Below the pieces are notes generated by a model that saw only the letters and a list, made by a program, of their open reading frames with translations, was not told the origin of the DNA and did no database searches. DNA of 64,000 bases, taken from positions 868,001-932,000 of the forward strand of contig JAGYVD010000001.1 in the NCBI GenBank assembly GCA_021209875.1, read 5' to 3'. A program made the position numbers and the translations under genes. This document shows, one piece after another, positions 21,658-34,096 of this stretch. This stretch comes from Rosellinia necatrix. Taxonomy: Eukaryota > Ascomycota > Sordariomycetes > Xylariales > Xylariaceae. Numbering within the stretch: position 1 is the first letter of the stretch; each line of letters begins with the position of its first letter.

Positions 21658-22921
21658 GGAGACGTTCGCCAGCCCCCCGATGACACTACGATTTTCGGCT
21701 GGCTACAAGGGATCTTCACACGAATACGACGCTCTCTGACGAAGATGGGAAAGAGAACAATGGAATTGACGAAAAGGGGGTGGAACAATTATATGGGGTA
21801 TAGCAACTTAGTCGTAGATGCCAACGGCTAACACGACAGACAAGAATCATCAACCTAGTGCGGCTTGTTCGACGGTCCTACCACGACACGGCTGCATGAG
21901 GAGGCAATACCACCAGAGTCACCAATATTTCCCCCGCGGCACTAGTACCACCAATGCGTTCCGAGTTAGATTACTGGACTGCATTTTCAGCACCATCATG
22001 ATTACCAACAGGGGTTGCAGTAGATGCATTATCAATGGCATGCATAAACGGCGTTCGAGATTCACATCATGACCTGGGCGTCTGTACACAAAGGGTCTCA
22101 TTTTACTTGGTTTTTTTCCTCGGCTGGATAGTCCGATATCATATTCTCGCACTAGCTGACTGAACTTGGACTTGCCCCGAGCCCCGTGCTTGTACAATAC
22201 TCCCGAGGCGAAGGATAACCACGCCCGAAATACCACTAAAGAAAAAGAGAAAACAACAAAAGCTCAAGCTTACCAGCCATAGATGCTGTAGTGTTTTTCA
22301 TCAAGGAAGAATAATGATATCACGAGTAACGCAGCGTCTGTATTACCGCTGTTACTATGACCAAAGCACCCACGAGGCTGCTAAGTGTAGCTATGCGCGA
22401 CTGCTGCTACGCCGGCTGGAAGACACCATTGTGACCTACTTAGATAGGCAGGGGAGGGGAAGTTTAGTGGGATTATGTAAGTACCTAGTCCGCAGCTTGC
22501 CATAATCTAATTAATTAGCTCGGACGATGCGAGATGATTGTGAGCTTGTACTATTAGCTAGAATAACACACACTGAATGGAAATATGATATATGATGAGA
22601 ACAGAGGGGCATTGCAGGATAAAGTGCGAGGTGGCGTCCAACCGGCAACTGTCTGCTGTACAACAGTTGTCTCATTTCCCGGTACTGCCCGGTACCGCCC
22701 GGCACGCACTCGGAAAAGCAACTGACGTATGCGATGCAAGGCGGAGAAGTGGTTAGGTGCGGAGATGCATGCGGGGGCCGGCAAGTACCATGGAAAGGCG
22801 CAGAGGGCAATTGCTCCCTCTACTGTCGCCAACTCGGACGGGGGGGCATTAAACGGCTATTCAACGACAAGAACTGGCCTCGGAGTACAGTATTTGACCG
22901 CTAAGCCGAAGACAGTCCATC
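21658..22921. other. Intergenic region upstream of SSADH
   Basis: The 3' flank of the deubiquitinase gene and the promoter side of the dehydrogenase gene. The only structured element I see is the GC-rich repeat and inverted repeat at 22646-22703. Confidence 0.55.
22646..22703. promoter_or_regulatory. Candidate SSADH upstream element
   Basis: A 7-bp inverted repeat (CAACTGT at 22646-22652, ACAGTTG at 22663-22669) is followed by tandem CCCGGTACTG, CCCGGTACCG and CCCGGCAC units (22678-22703), about 220 bp before the SSADH ATG. CGG/CCG arrangements are typical of Zn2Cys6 regulators, and GABA genes in fungi are controlled by such factors. The link here is inference. Confidence 0.3.
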
Positions 22922-24930
22922 ATGGGGGACAGGAATCCACTGATCGATGTAAATCCAAGTGGGACGAAACCCCGACGGTCAATATGTGAATAACTGACAC
23001 CAGAATATATAGCTCAAATTGAAGGATCCGGACCTTTTCCGCGGCAATGCGTATGTGAACGGGCAATGGATCGAGGCCAAGTCAGGCAAGAGATTCAATA
23101 TCATCGGTACGTAAGACACAAGACAGAAAGCACATGACAAAAACACATGTCAAAAAACACCAAAAAAAAAAAAAAAAAAACATGATGAAACACACCATAT
23201 TAACCTACACCACGGATAAAAGATCCGGGCAACAATCAACCATTCGCGACATGTCCCGACATGAGCGTGGAAGACGTCGACGCGGCGGTCCAAGCGGCGG
23301 GCGAGGCCTTTGCCACGTACCGGACATATACGCCCCTCGCGCGGTCGCTACTATTGTCTAAATGGGACGCGCTGATCCGCGAGAATAAGGAGGACATCGC
23401 GCGCATCCTGGTTCACGAAACCGGGAAGCCGCTCGTCGAAGCCCGCGGCGAAATCGACTACGCCACCGGGTTCACGCGCTGGTTCGCTGGCGAGGCCGAG
23501 CGCATCCAGGGCGCCACCTACCCGGCCGCCCTGCCAGGACGCCGCATCTTCACAATCAAGCAACCCATCGGCGTCGTGGCCGCACTGGTGCCGTGGAACT
23601 TCCCCATTGCCATGATCCTCCGGAAGGCAAGCACGGCCTTCGCCGCCGGCTGCACTATCGTGGCGAAGCCGTCCCCGGAGACGCCCCTCACGGCACTCAC
23701 GCTAGCGTACCTCGCAGAAAAGGCCGGCTTCCCCAAGGGGGTGTTCAACATTCTCCCGACCACGTTGGAGAATACCCCCGCACTTAGCGAGGCGCTGTGC
23801 AAACACCCGACGGTCAAGAAGGTGTCATTCACCGGCTCGGTACGTCTTGCGCACCTATCAGATCACCGGAAATACACTAACACGTGAAAGACCCGAGTGG
23901 GGAAGATCTTGTCAGCTCACTGCGCCGACGGCCTGAAGAAGCTTACGCTCGAGCTCGGCGGCAACTGCCCATTCCTGGTGTTCGATGACGCCAATCTAGA
24001 TCAAGCCTGCGATGGTGAGTCAGCCTTGAGCCTCATGACGGGTCCATCCATGTACAGAGAGCCGAGCTCAGTACTGATCAGACTTCCGCAGCACTCATAC
24101 CTCTGAAATTCAGACATGCGGGCCAGGCTTGTATTACGGCCAATCGAGTGTACGTTCAACGTACGGTCTACGATAAGTTCGCAAGCCTTCTTGCCGAGAA
24201 GACGCGTGCGCTTCGCGTCGGGTATGGCCTGGATGAGGGGACCACCATGGGCGCCCTGACCGTGCCACAAGCCCTCGACAAGACGGCTGGCCAGGTCGAA
24301 GATGCCAAGAGTAACGGAGGCACCATCCTCACAGGTGGGAATCGGATCAGCCTAAATAATGGGTATTTCTTCGAACCCACGATCATCACGAACGCCACGG
24401 CAAGCATGAAGATCGCCTCTGAAGAAACGTTTGGGCCCGTTCTGGCGCTTTTCCCTTTTGATACCGAGGAGGAAGTTGTGAAGGCCGCGAATAATACGAG
24501 CGTGAGTTTCCTGTCGATAGCTCCTGCACCATCCGGGTCCGTCGAGGGCGCGGATAAGGTGCTGATTTGTGATGTTTGTCTGAAGCTGACATGACATGAC
24601 ACCGCTTTTTGCAGATGGGCCTCGCGTCGTACTGCTTCACGAAGAACATTGACCGCATGTGGCGCCTGTTCGAGAACTTGGAGGCGGGGATGATCGGGTT
24701 GAACACCGGTAGGTCATAACTGAGAGGAACATATCCCATAACCCAGCTGACTAAGTGCTCACGTGGAACGAATTGCTGACTACGCCTTGCCAGGCAACTC
24801 GTCGGCGGCGGAATCGCCGTTTGGCGGCATCAAGGACTCGGGATATGGAAAGGAGTCGGGCAAAGACGTCGCCATTAACGAATACCTCATCACCAAAACG
24901 GGCACGCTCTCGCTCGAGGGCCAGTACTAA
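22922..24930 (+). CDS. Succinate-semialdehyde dehydrogenase
   Basis: Oxidises succinate semialdehyde to succinate with NAD(P)+, the last step of GABA catabolism (yeast UGA2, bacterial gabD family). I infer seven exons: 22922-22948, 23013-23106, 23223-23839, 23891-24014, 24092-24501, 24615-24708 and 24794-24930, totalling 500 residues, the family length. Motifs: [35 protein letters not shown] with Glu267, GQACITANR with nucleophile Cys301, EETFGPV, and [16 protein letters not shown] near the C-terminus, all characteristic of SSADH rather than of other ALDHs. The nine-codon first exon is the least certain part; its 64-nt intron has a CTGAC branch and TATAG acceptor. The third exon's acceptor is AAG. 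No mitochondrial presequence is evident. Confidence 0.92.
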
Positions 24931-25293
24931 CCAGCCGCAGACAGGGTGAATAGGGATATATCCAAACCATCCAAGATTACGGGTAGATTGTTCCCGTCTG
25001 ACTCACTCACGTAATAGGGTTGGTTATGCACGACTAAGCCAATGCGGAAAGACGGAAAGGGGGGGGAAGTGGCTTTCTACCATTTTTCTCTTCTTTTTTT
25101 TTTTTTTTTTTTAGGTTTGTTGTTTACTTTAACGCTAAACAGATGAATACTATACCGATTTTCGTGATACGTACGCTAAACAGACGAGTTTAGAGGGCAT
25201 GCGCTCCGAGTTGTTGTAGAACGCCATTGGTTCATCGTTGTGCCCCCCCTCACCCACTCTCTCCTTGCTCACTTAACTCATCCACACTCACCT
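24931..25293. other. Convergent spacer
   Basis: The 3' ends of SSADH (+) and the Cys/His-rich gene (-) face each other here. It contains a T run of about 20 bases at 25094-25113. No gene is seen. Confidence 0.6.
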
Positions 25294-25812
25294 TCAGTAG
25301 CCGCCACCCAGCATCATGAGATGCGAGTGCTTCTCGGCCCTTTTCATTCTCAGGAACGCCTCGACGGGATCGACATCGACTTGTGCGTTCTGCCGCTCCC
25401 CTACCTCCTTCACCGCCACCACCACCGCCGCCACCGCCGCCACCACGGTCTGTTTCTCGTCTCCTTCCCCTTCCCCTTCCCCTTCCCCGTCCGCGCGGTC
25501 CCCGAGCCCGGCCTCGTCCACGGCCCGCACGCACCCGCCGTACGCGTCGTCGAGGTGCCGCCGCAGCGACGCCAGGCGGCCGCGCACCTCGGCGAACGTG
25601 CGGTCGAGCGCCGCCCGCCGCGCCGCGCACGCGTCGCACGGCCGCGGCGCCCGCACCGTCAGGCACGCGTGCGTCGCCACCACGTCGCACCGCGCCACTT
25701 CCCCTTCCCCTGTCCTTTCTCCTTTGCCCGCGGCCGTGGCGCAGATGGTATGCGGCGTCGCGGAGAGACGCGCGTGGTTGCACTGGTAGAGAGTCTTGCG
25801 GTATCGACACAT
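25294..25812 (-). CDS. Small Cys/His-rich protein of unknown function
   Basis: I do not recognise a named family. The ATG at 25812 gives 172 residues. The opening MCRYRKTLYQCNHARLS resembles fungal hypothetical proteins that begin MCxY...C.H. Further Cys and His residues follow (HTIC, ARCDVVATHAC, PCDAC), enough for one or two zinc sites in residues 1-65. Next come a basic and helical segment (ARRAALDRTFAEVRGRLASL), a GEGEGEGE tract encoded by a CCCCTT repeat, a low-complexity Val/Ala stretch, and a conserved-looking tail AFLRMKRAEKHSHLM. The first and last parts look protein-like, whereas the middle is repeat-driven. The frame is open upstream to 26142, but that part looks non-coding. Other frames here are open only because of high GC. 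Confidence 0.6.
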   Translation of the reverse strand: MCRYRKTLYQCNHARLSATPHTICATAAGKGERTGEGEVARCDVVATHACLTVRAPRPCDACAARRAALDRTFAEVRGRLASLRRHLDDAYGGCVRAVDEAGLGDRADGEGEGEGEGDEKQTVVAAVAAVVVAVKEVGERQNAQVDVDPVEAFLRMKRAEKHSHLMMLGGGY

Positions 25813-28800
25813 TGTTCTTTTTTTGTTTTTTTTTTTCTGTCTTCTTTTGGGAAAGGGGGCTTTGTGGGATGAGATAGGGGGAGGGGGTGATACGTACCTA
25901 GTTGAGTTGGGTTGGGATGGGTTAGGTTGAGTTCTGGATCGTCTCACGCGGAGGCTAGGAGTTGGTTGTTTGCCGTTTGCGCGTGTGAGCGTGAGAATCG
26001 TCTCGTGGCTACAACTTCTGCTGCGGCGGAAGCGGAAGCGGCGGCGGCGACGGTTTTTGTAGCGGCGTGGCCATAATGGCGTTGTTTGGGGCCCTTTGTT
26101 CGCGCGTCGGGGCGTGGAGTTGGGCGCTGTTGGTTCTTTCATGGCGTTTTGTTTCTCGTGGCCTTACAAGGGTGGTTGCTGGTGCGAGGTTCTGGGCCTT
26201 TCTTTAGGGAGGTTGGGATAATGGGCTTGTCATTGATCGGATTTCTTTACTTGCTTATACGTAGTCATTCGTAATTTTCTCTCGGAAGAAAAAACAACGA
26301 AACAAAAGAGAGCCTAGAGAATGAGACACGAATTTTGAAGGTTGTGGTTCCTGGTAGATTCTGAGGTTGGTGTTGAGTTTCTGGCTGGTTCAATTTATGT
26401 TACCTTCGACTTATGGATCTGGGTCACATTCTGTCACGAAAATGTCACACATAGTCGCTGCATACTTGTTTATCACGCTCTACTTAGGTTACTGTGTTGT
26501 GTTGCGGTATAGTCAATTACACGTACATACCATCAATGTCTTCGGCGACAGTTTGTTCAGGCGGGGACCCGATGTCGAAAACTATCCATTTTGAGTTGTA
26601 AGCATCAGTAGACCTCTATAAATATTCAAATAATGAATTTTATTCTGCTATTCTAGTTACTTTTCGCGACACCAAGTAAGTGGTTGATGTATAGTATCCC
26701 ATTCTCTTTCTAGTCGTCAAGTAGAGTAACCTTTGTACCTGTTGTGTTAAAAGTGCCATAGGCACGCTGGGCGCATGAGACTAAATTTCGTTTCTCGTTC
26801 CCGGGATCGCGCAGATTCAACACAGTTCGTTGAGCAGCAGTCCCATGCCAATGAGCTTTCAAGTTTCACAGTGAACCCGCAGCGTGATTGTTTCCGGGCC
26901 CGTGGTAAGAACGCGAAGATTCCGCGCAAATCTCATCGTGGGAGCACCTGATTGTCGCTTAGGCATCTGCCTTTTCTTTTTCTCGTGTTGTTCTCCCCTT
27001 TCGTCTTTTTCTTATCAGACCGTAATGGCGCAGGCTAGGCAAACGTCAGTTTCTATTCTCACCGAAAGGATCAACCATAGAACGGGTCAGATGGGTGAAA
27101 ACCACACATCTACTTTTCTATTGGCCGGGCGGTTTGCGCAACAGCTGCAATGTTGGATAAGCATGGGTCATTTTCCAACTATAGAAGTCAATACTGCGTG
27201 GGTAGGTATGCAATGCAGTAGTATGCGGTGACCTGCGAAGAGTGCGCCCTCCTGGGTCAGGTTGCCGCGGTTAGAAGGTCAGGGGGTGCCACTGCCAATC
27301 ACGTAATCGAAGCGTGGGATCCCGGCGATGGAATGGGGGACTAACGAGCCAAAGGGGCGGGCGGGCGGTTTACGACGGGCGTAGGGCATGTGCAGGAAGA
27401 GCTGGGGTGCGGCGGCCCACGGCAATAGCCGAGGTTTTTAACCCAGATCTAAGGATATCGACAACCGTCGGGTCTGAATCTGATGTCTGATTTTTCATAG
27501 TCAGATAATCTAATGTCTTACATCTAATTGCAGACACCTAACATATGATATCCCTAATGCCTACTTAATGCCTACCTAATGCCTACCTAGTGCCTAATGC
27601 CTAATATCTGACGTCTGATGTTTGAATCAGTCTGATGCCTGGTGTCTGATGTGATGGGGGACTACACGCTCAGGCCGGGTCAACACTCATGTAAAGAAAG
27701 CGTCCAAGTTAGAGTCAATCGAAAGCGCGAACTTTCGAAGCTATTCGCTGTATTTCTAGGCTTCTAATTTGCCACATGCTGTATGCGCAGTACAAGCTGC
27801 CGCCCCCAATATGCATGGTAGGTTGATTCATGTAGAAGCGTTACACCTCTCTCCCCGCTGGCGTCGTCAAGCCGTCTTCACTGTTTTCACTGTTTTCACT
27901 GTGTGAATATACTGTACCAGGGATGCATCCATAAATGCGAATGCGCCTGTATACAGCACCAATCCCGAGGGAGACCCGATCTAATCTGTATTACACGAAC
28001 CATAGTTGGTCAATTCTTGCTCTCCGGAGTTGGGACGAAGGCCGCTAGATATCACTAAACCGCATCTGCCGACACGAAATGGATGTGCCGCGAAACCTCG
28101 ACCAGGGAGTGAGTGCTAGGGTCCTCCGAGAGGAGGGTGCAGTTCTGTGCCGCATCGAGATTCAGCTCTTCCTACGACCCTTGTGAAGGGTGTGTACGTC
28201 GTAGCATGTGGCAGCAAACGAGACGATGGAAGACCCCGATGCGGCAATCACTCCAGATTATTCAAGACAACAACCTCACTCTCCCTCTCGACTAACATAC
28301 GCCACGTTACGACCGTGCCGCCGCAGGTCAGAACGACCACGTGCTTTCGCACAATTTCGCCACTATGACGCTTACGTGAAAGAGTACCGCCGCAGAACGA
28401 GGTTATACCAGAGGTCTGCCATTCAGCCATGCTAGGCTCGAGATAGCTATACTCCTTGAGGTAGTATCAGGGTCCTATGATCCCGCCCGCCAAGGGTACG
28501 GCCAACCGATGCACATGATGTACCTACATCGATATCGGGCATACTAGGATCCTCCGGGTTGCTCCATCTGTCCAAACGAATCTCCTCTTGCAGGGGAGGT
28601 TATCGGATCGAATGCCAGGCCGACCCGGCAACAATGCACAAATGGATCGCCCAGATGGCAACTGGAGACGACTGAAAATCACGCACAGAAGCTTCAACCA
28701 CGGAAACAGTCCTTTTGTTGCGGAGGCCTGGCGTATCTAAGCAGAGGGGCGAGGCATAACGGAGGGGCAACTTTTTGCGAATACAACGTGGTGTCATCTG

Positions 28801-29179
28801 GCTGTGACATACTGTGATGAGCCCACCTGTGCTCCTCACCGAAGTCAGAAACTACGTCAAAGATGGCCGTGGTGGTGGACCGCTATTCGAGTTGTATGGC
28901 CAACCCCCTGTTTCTTCCTATCCGAGGTTGCAAATCATGCTCCCATTCAGCTACCTTCCGTGCAGCCACGTCATAAAGGCATTGAGGAGGCGGGACATGT
29001 CTGGTTACACCCAGCCCTACGATTATGGAACCAGGAGGGTAAGCGGAACAGATATCCTCGGCCTAGTCGAAATACTTAGTTGCCTCCCCGCTCATGAAGT
29101 TCTGATTCCGATCGACAGGGTCTTTCTTTCTCTTTCCATCTTTGTTGATTTCCCTCAGTTCCCAGTTCATTGACACAAC
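25813..29179. other. Intergenic region between Cys/His-rich gene and P450
   Basis: About 3.4 kb. It contains a GGAAGC/GGCGGC tract (26028-26050), degenerate TAATGCCTACC and TCTGATGT repeats (27470-27652), and three GTTTTCACT-like units near 27875-27901. No open frame shows a recognisable domain. The last few hundred bases are the P450 promoter. Confidence 0.5.
27470..27652. repeat. Degenerate TCTGATGT / TAATGCCTACC repeats
   Basis: Several TAATGCCTAC-like units run from about 27555 to 27605, flanked on both sides by TCTGATGTCTGA-like units. The interleaving suggests an old simple repeat. Confidence 0.7.
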
Positions 29180-30974
29180 ATGCCGTCGAACTTCTCCTTT
29201 GAGGCCGTGGGGGATTCCCTTCGCGTCGTGGAGGGACTTAGCTGGGCCCAGCTGGCACTTGGTTCGGCTGGGTTGACGATTACATGGTATCTCATCAGTT
29301 CTGTGGTGGCATGGAATAAGCTCCGGCACATTCCCGGACCATTCTTCGCCTCTTTCTCCGATATATGGTGTTGGTGGATGGTGTACAGTGGCCGCAGCCA
29401 TATTGTCCTAAAGGCAGAGCACGAGAAACACGGAGACCTCTGGAGAGTTACGCCAACTGGTGTTGCGACCTCTGATCCAGAAACTATCATACGGATGCAC
29501 GGAGCTCGTTCTCCGTATGTTCGTGGCTCGTGGTACGGCGGCGCCCGTATCGATCCCCATGGTGACAGTTTAATTACCGAGCTCGATAGCACTAAGCACG
29601 GCAAGCGCAAGTCAAAACTTGCTACTGGTTTCAGCGGGAAGAACTTGTCGTTACTGGAGGCCGGGGTTGACAAATGGATCGCGGTTCTCATGCGTTCCAT
29701 TCGCGCCAAAATAGAGAAAGGGGAGGAGACGATAGACATCGGCAAATTGATACAGTACTTTCAAGTGGACATGATCGCCGAACTCGAAATGGGAAGCGCC
29801 TGGGGTAACTTGCACGATGATGTAGATCACTTCGGCTACTTGAAGATGAGCGATTTCGTCGTACCAGCCGTACAAGCGTTCGCTTTTCTTCCTCTGGCAC
29901 GAACCATCATCACGTCGTCCTGGTTTATGAACCGGTTTGGCCCTTCGCCTACTGACACTAAAGGCCTCGGCCTTTTCTTAGGGTACAGAAATCTCGCTAC
30001 CTTCTCTTTTCATTCGTTTATACATATATACTAACAGCCTTCGGTCAATAGGATAGTCGAAAAGGAGGTCAAAAGCCGCTTTGAGAATAGTACAGGAACG
30101 GTCAAAGAGAGCCGTGATCTTTTGGTACGTAGTTGAACCAAAACCTTCATTTCATTGTCATTTTCAGCTCGCGATGGTGATAACTGACATATGTTCAGGA
30201 CGAATGGGTTAAGCACGGCATATCCCCGACTGAGGCTCAATATGATCTATCGCTGATGATACCAGCGGGCACCGAGACTTCGGTCATGATGATGCGGGGC
30301 ACTTTGCTTCTTTTGATGTCTTCGCCAGCAGTCTACCAACGACTAAAGCAAGAAATTAGGGAAGGTATCGCGGACGGCCGTATCTCGACCCCGGTCACCA
30401 ACGAGGAGTCCAAGAACCTTGAGTACACACAAGCCGTATTGCGTGAAGGCTTACGGCTCATGACACCCGTCAACTTTGGCTTCCCCAAGCGAGTGCCCGA
30501 AACGGGGGATACCATCAACGGCATCTTTTTGCCCGCCGGTACCGACGTGTACCCGAACTTCTCTGGTATGATGCGCCGCAAGGAAGTATTCGGCGATGAT
30601 GTGGAGGTGTTCCGTCCAGAGCGCTTCCTCAGTGGCGGGCCAGAAGTCGCAAACATGATCAGGGTTGTGGATGGGGTCTTCGGTGGCGGTCGTTTCATGT
30701 GTCTGGGGAAAGTGTTAGCAATACAAGAGATTAATAAGATATTTGTCGAGGTAAGAAATCCCCAGCGGCAACTAATACTCTCCATTCCCCGTGCATCCTT
30801 TTTTTTTTTTTTTTTTTTGCAAACGGCTCAGATCGCTAACGCCTTCTACAGTTATTCCGATACTTCGACTTCCAGATCGCTACGCCAGAGAAACCTTGGA
30901 GACGGAACTCATACACAACATGGACGGTTTACGACTTCCTGGCACGAATCACAGAAGACAAGACCATGGCATAA
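29180..30974 (+). CDS. Cytochrome P450 monooxygenase (pisatin-demethylase-like)
   Basis: Haem-thiolate monooxygenase, microsomal; substrate unknown. Exons 29180-29982, 30052-30124, 30199-30750 and 30852-30974 give 516 residues. The first intron has a perfect CTAAC branch site; the last (101 nt) contains a long T run. An N-terminal signal-anchor helix (about 24-43) is followed by HIPGPF. The I-helix oxygen-binding motif is AGTETS (315-320), the K-helix ExxR is Glu375/Arg378 (REGLRL), FRPERF is the PERF motif, and the haem loop is FGGGRFMCLGK with Cys460. The tail RYFDFQIATPEKPW is typical of this fungal class. No partner biosynthetic genes are adjacent, so detoxification or an isolated oxidation is as likely as secondary metabolism. 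Confidence 0.93.
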
Positions 30975-32560
30975 TTTCTCATTAGGTTGCAAACGGTATG
31001 ATCATATGGGGTTCTGTTTTCTGTGATGGGTTTGGTATCTTGCGGGCAAGCCTGGGATATCGGTAATAATCAGTACGCAGGGTAAGTATGTCTAGATTTA
31101 CAGGGTTTACCAAGATTGTGACAAGGAACGTGGTTTTTGGGTTTATTCAGTCTGGTTGGTTGCTCATCAGATACATATGATATTATTTAATATAGTATTT
31201 ATGGCAAAGCTGATAGCCCGCTGTGACTATTGCATAAACCCCTTTAGTACCCTAAAACGTCAGTGCAGTTTATCTCAGTCTACACTAGGCAAAGCACAGT
31301 TTGGTAGGCAATAATATTTTAGGTTACTAAACCAAGCCAGTTTTGGTACGGTACACCACATCGGACTATCTATATCCAATTTAGTAGAGATAGAGTCCGA
31401 GATTGTCAGCATTATATTATGCACTCTTTGTAACCCGTGATTAAAAAAATATTCGGGTAGAGTAGCCTAATGCAGCGCCAAAAGCAATAACTTACGGCCG
31501 ACGTGTTGACCCCATAATAGCAGACACTCGATATAACACCGCGTTAGCCTATTCAGAAATTCAATTAACTAGTCTAGAGGTAGTGGTGAAATGCATAATT
31601 GAGTGTATTGGAGTATTTTGGATATGCAGTGAGCGATTGTGTGTGTTGAACTGAGTAGACAGCCCGTCACACCTCTTCACTTCTAACTTGCGTTACATAG
31701 CGTGGAGAAAATATGTAATCAATTCCTAGTACTTCTCATTACGGCACGTTCATTCCCAATGGTTGTGCGAAAGCCTTTCTCCGTAGTGTATCAAAATCTC
31801 TTCAAATATGCTGTCTCTGCCTAGGCCGCTAAGCTTGCAGTACGCTCTCCACTTGTTCACTACTCCGTCAATTTTAGGAATGTATAGCCACACCATCCGA
31901 CCGGGCTTCTCTACTGATTTACTCATCCATATTCGTTTCTTAACTATGATCGCCGCATTTCGAGCAGTAAGTGTTTATGGTAAGTTGCTCTATTGATAGC
32001 AGGAGGCCAACCATGCTGTCTTGGCCGAATTTCTCTTAGTATAATTTCAATGCCGCTTCTAACTTGAATCCCGTATTCTCTTTAAACCCAGGTAGCACCA
32101 AAGCTGCATTATGGGCAATTATTCCCCAAGGCCCACGACGCGCATAGGCCAGCAGTGAGATTGTATGCGCCACCCCCCTGTGACTAGACTACACCATCGT
32201 GTTTTTGGAAAGTCTAGCTAAATAATCAAGGAATCCGCTAGTTGAAGGCCGAGAGGTTCATCATTTTGTATCCCTTATCTTACATTTCAATACGCCATGA
32301 CTCGGTTGACCAAACGCTTCTTATCGGCCGACGAACGCGCCATTCCTGTTTTTAGCAGAATTGTTGAAATGCTCTTAGAGGTGGGTCTCTATGTAGCAGC
32401 GCTTTGTACCCAACGGTATTCCTGCCGACCGATACACACCGGTTGACCTATTGTCTTCTAGCCCCCGTTTCACAGTACATACATTAAAAAACGTGGTTTA
32501 AGCTTCCAGCTTTGAAGTAGACTTTAAATTGATATAAAATTCCAGAAGACTTTGGAGATA
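30975..32560. other. Transition zone to the AT-rich block
   Basis: No recognisable gene. AT content rises along it. A 49-codon frame at 32297-32446 (+) with normal codon use is visible, but it has no known domain. The change to the RIP-like composition is abrupt near 32,500-32,650. Confidence 0.55.
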
Positions 32561-33650
32561 ACATAAAGTGGAAAACAAACATGGCGAGGGAACAAGTTAC
32601 TGTCAAAAGAAGTGGATCATTATAATGGTTAAAGATGTATTTAAAGTGTAGAATTAGTTATAAAAATAGGTTAAAAAACCTAAGATATTTAATAGAATAT
32701 ATATCTGGAGGTGTGAAGTAACTTATATATATTTAATACTTTTATTTATTTTAAACCGTTTATATTTTTTATAAAAAATTTTAGAAAGTTATTTTAAAGT
32801 TTTATATGTATAATATATATAATTTTTATTTAACTGATATTATTAACTTTTTTTTTTTTTTAATATTTTTTATATGTTATAATATTATTTTAATATTTAA
32901 TTATAACGTTTTTTAATTATAGTTTAACTTATAAAAAAATTTTATAAAAAAAATTTTAAAATATATGCTAATATATTTTTAAATAAATTATCGATATATT
33001 AGTTATATATAGTTTTATAAGCAAAAGTTAGATTTTTTTTAAAAATCAGTTTTTAATTATATTTAGTTTTTAATATAAAATATTATATATATTAAGCAAA
33101 AGTTTTAATTAGCATACGTTTAATTTAAGTTATACTAAACTTTAAAACGTCCGATTTTTATTATAAATAGTTTAAAAAGTTTTTATTTATTTTAAAATAT
33201 ATTTTTGTTTATAATATTTTTAATACTTTAAACATAAAGTTATAATTTTAAAATATTATATTTTTTTTAGTTAAATTAATAATTATTATTATAGCAAACA
33301 TGTGCTAAACGTTTTTTTTTAGTTGTTTTTTAGCTAAATATTTTATAATATGTTAAATAAGCTTATTTATATATATTTCCGGTTTTTTAACCTAGTAAAA
33401 TATATTAAAAATATTTTAAATAAACATGTTTAATATTTTTTATAAGTTTTTAATTTTTTTTATTAATATATAAAAAAAATAGCTTTTAAATAAACATATA
33501 ATATATTTATAACTACAGCAGGTTTATAAAACTAGCTAAACATTAAAGCTAATTAATTATTTATGATTTTTATGTTAAAAATAGTTTTTTTAATATATTA
33601 AAATAATTAATATTAATAAATACTATAATTTTTTATTTTATTAATAATTG

Positions 33651-34096
33651 TCATAGGCAGTGCCCATAAGGAAGTATCGGCGCACGGGCCGATACAGGCA
33701 AACTGCTATATACCCCTATCCCAAACAATTGCCGAATAGCTCGTGAACTAATTATTAAACCTGGACTAGTACAACTAAAACTAACCAGCTTTATAAAACT
33801 GCGTCTCACGAGCCATGCACACACTGTTTATAACTTCTGCTACTTAGCTAGAAAATAGACCTTATTTGCTACCCTGATAAGTGTACCTTTAGTAGTAGGC
33901 ATTAGATAGTTAGAAAGAGATAAAAATTTAATTTGACTATTTATTTCTGAATAACTAATATATAGCAATTCTTAAAAGCTTTTAAAAAGAAAGGTTTTAC
34001 TAAAGAAAGCTTTTTAAAGAAAAGCTTCCTAAAAAAAAGGTTTTAACAGAAAATAGTTTTTTTTAAAAATAGCTTTATAATTGCTTTTTATATAAA
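33651..34096 (+). mobile_element. Family A element, long form (A1)
   Basis: It begins TCATAGGCAGTGCC, matching the left end of the 59658 copy. It follows that copy to about 33896, then continues into sequence matching 60927-61125 (GGCATTAGATAGTTAG and AAAGCTT-rich part) instead of the short right end. Moderately RIP-mutated. The right boundary is blurred; no GCCCATCA end is seen, so it is approximate. Confidence 0.6.

Noticed and set aside
32297..32446. 49-codon frame just before the AT block
   Set aside because: It has normal codon use but no recognisable domain and no neighbouring exon that could be supported.
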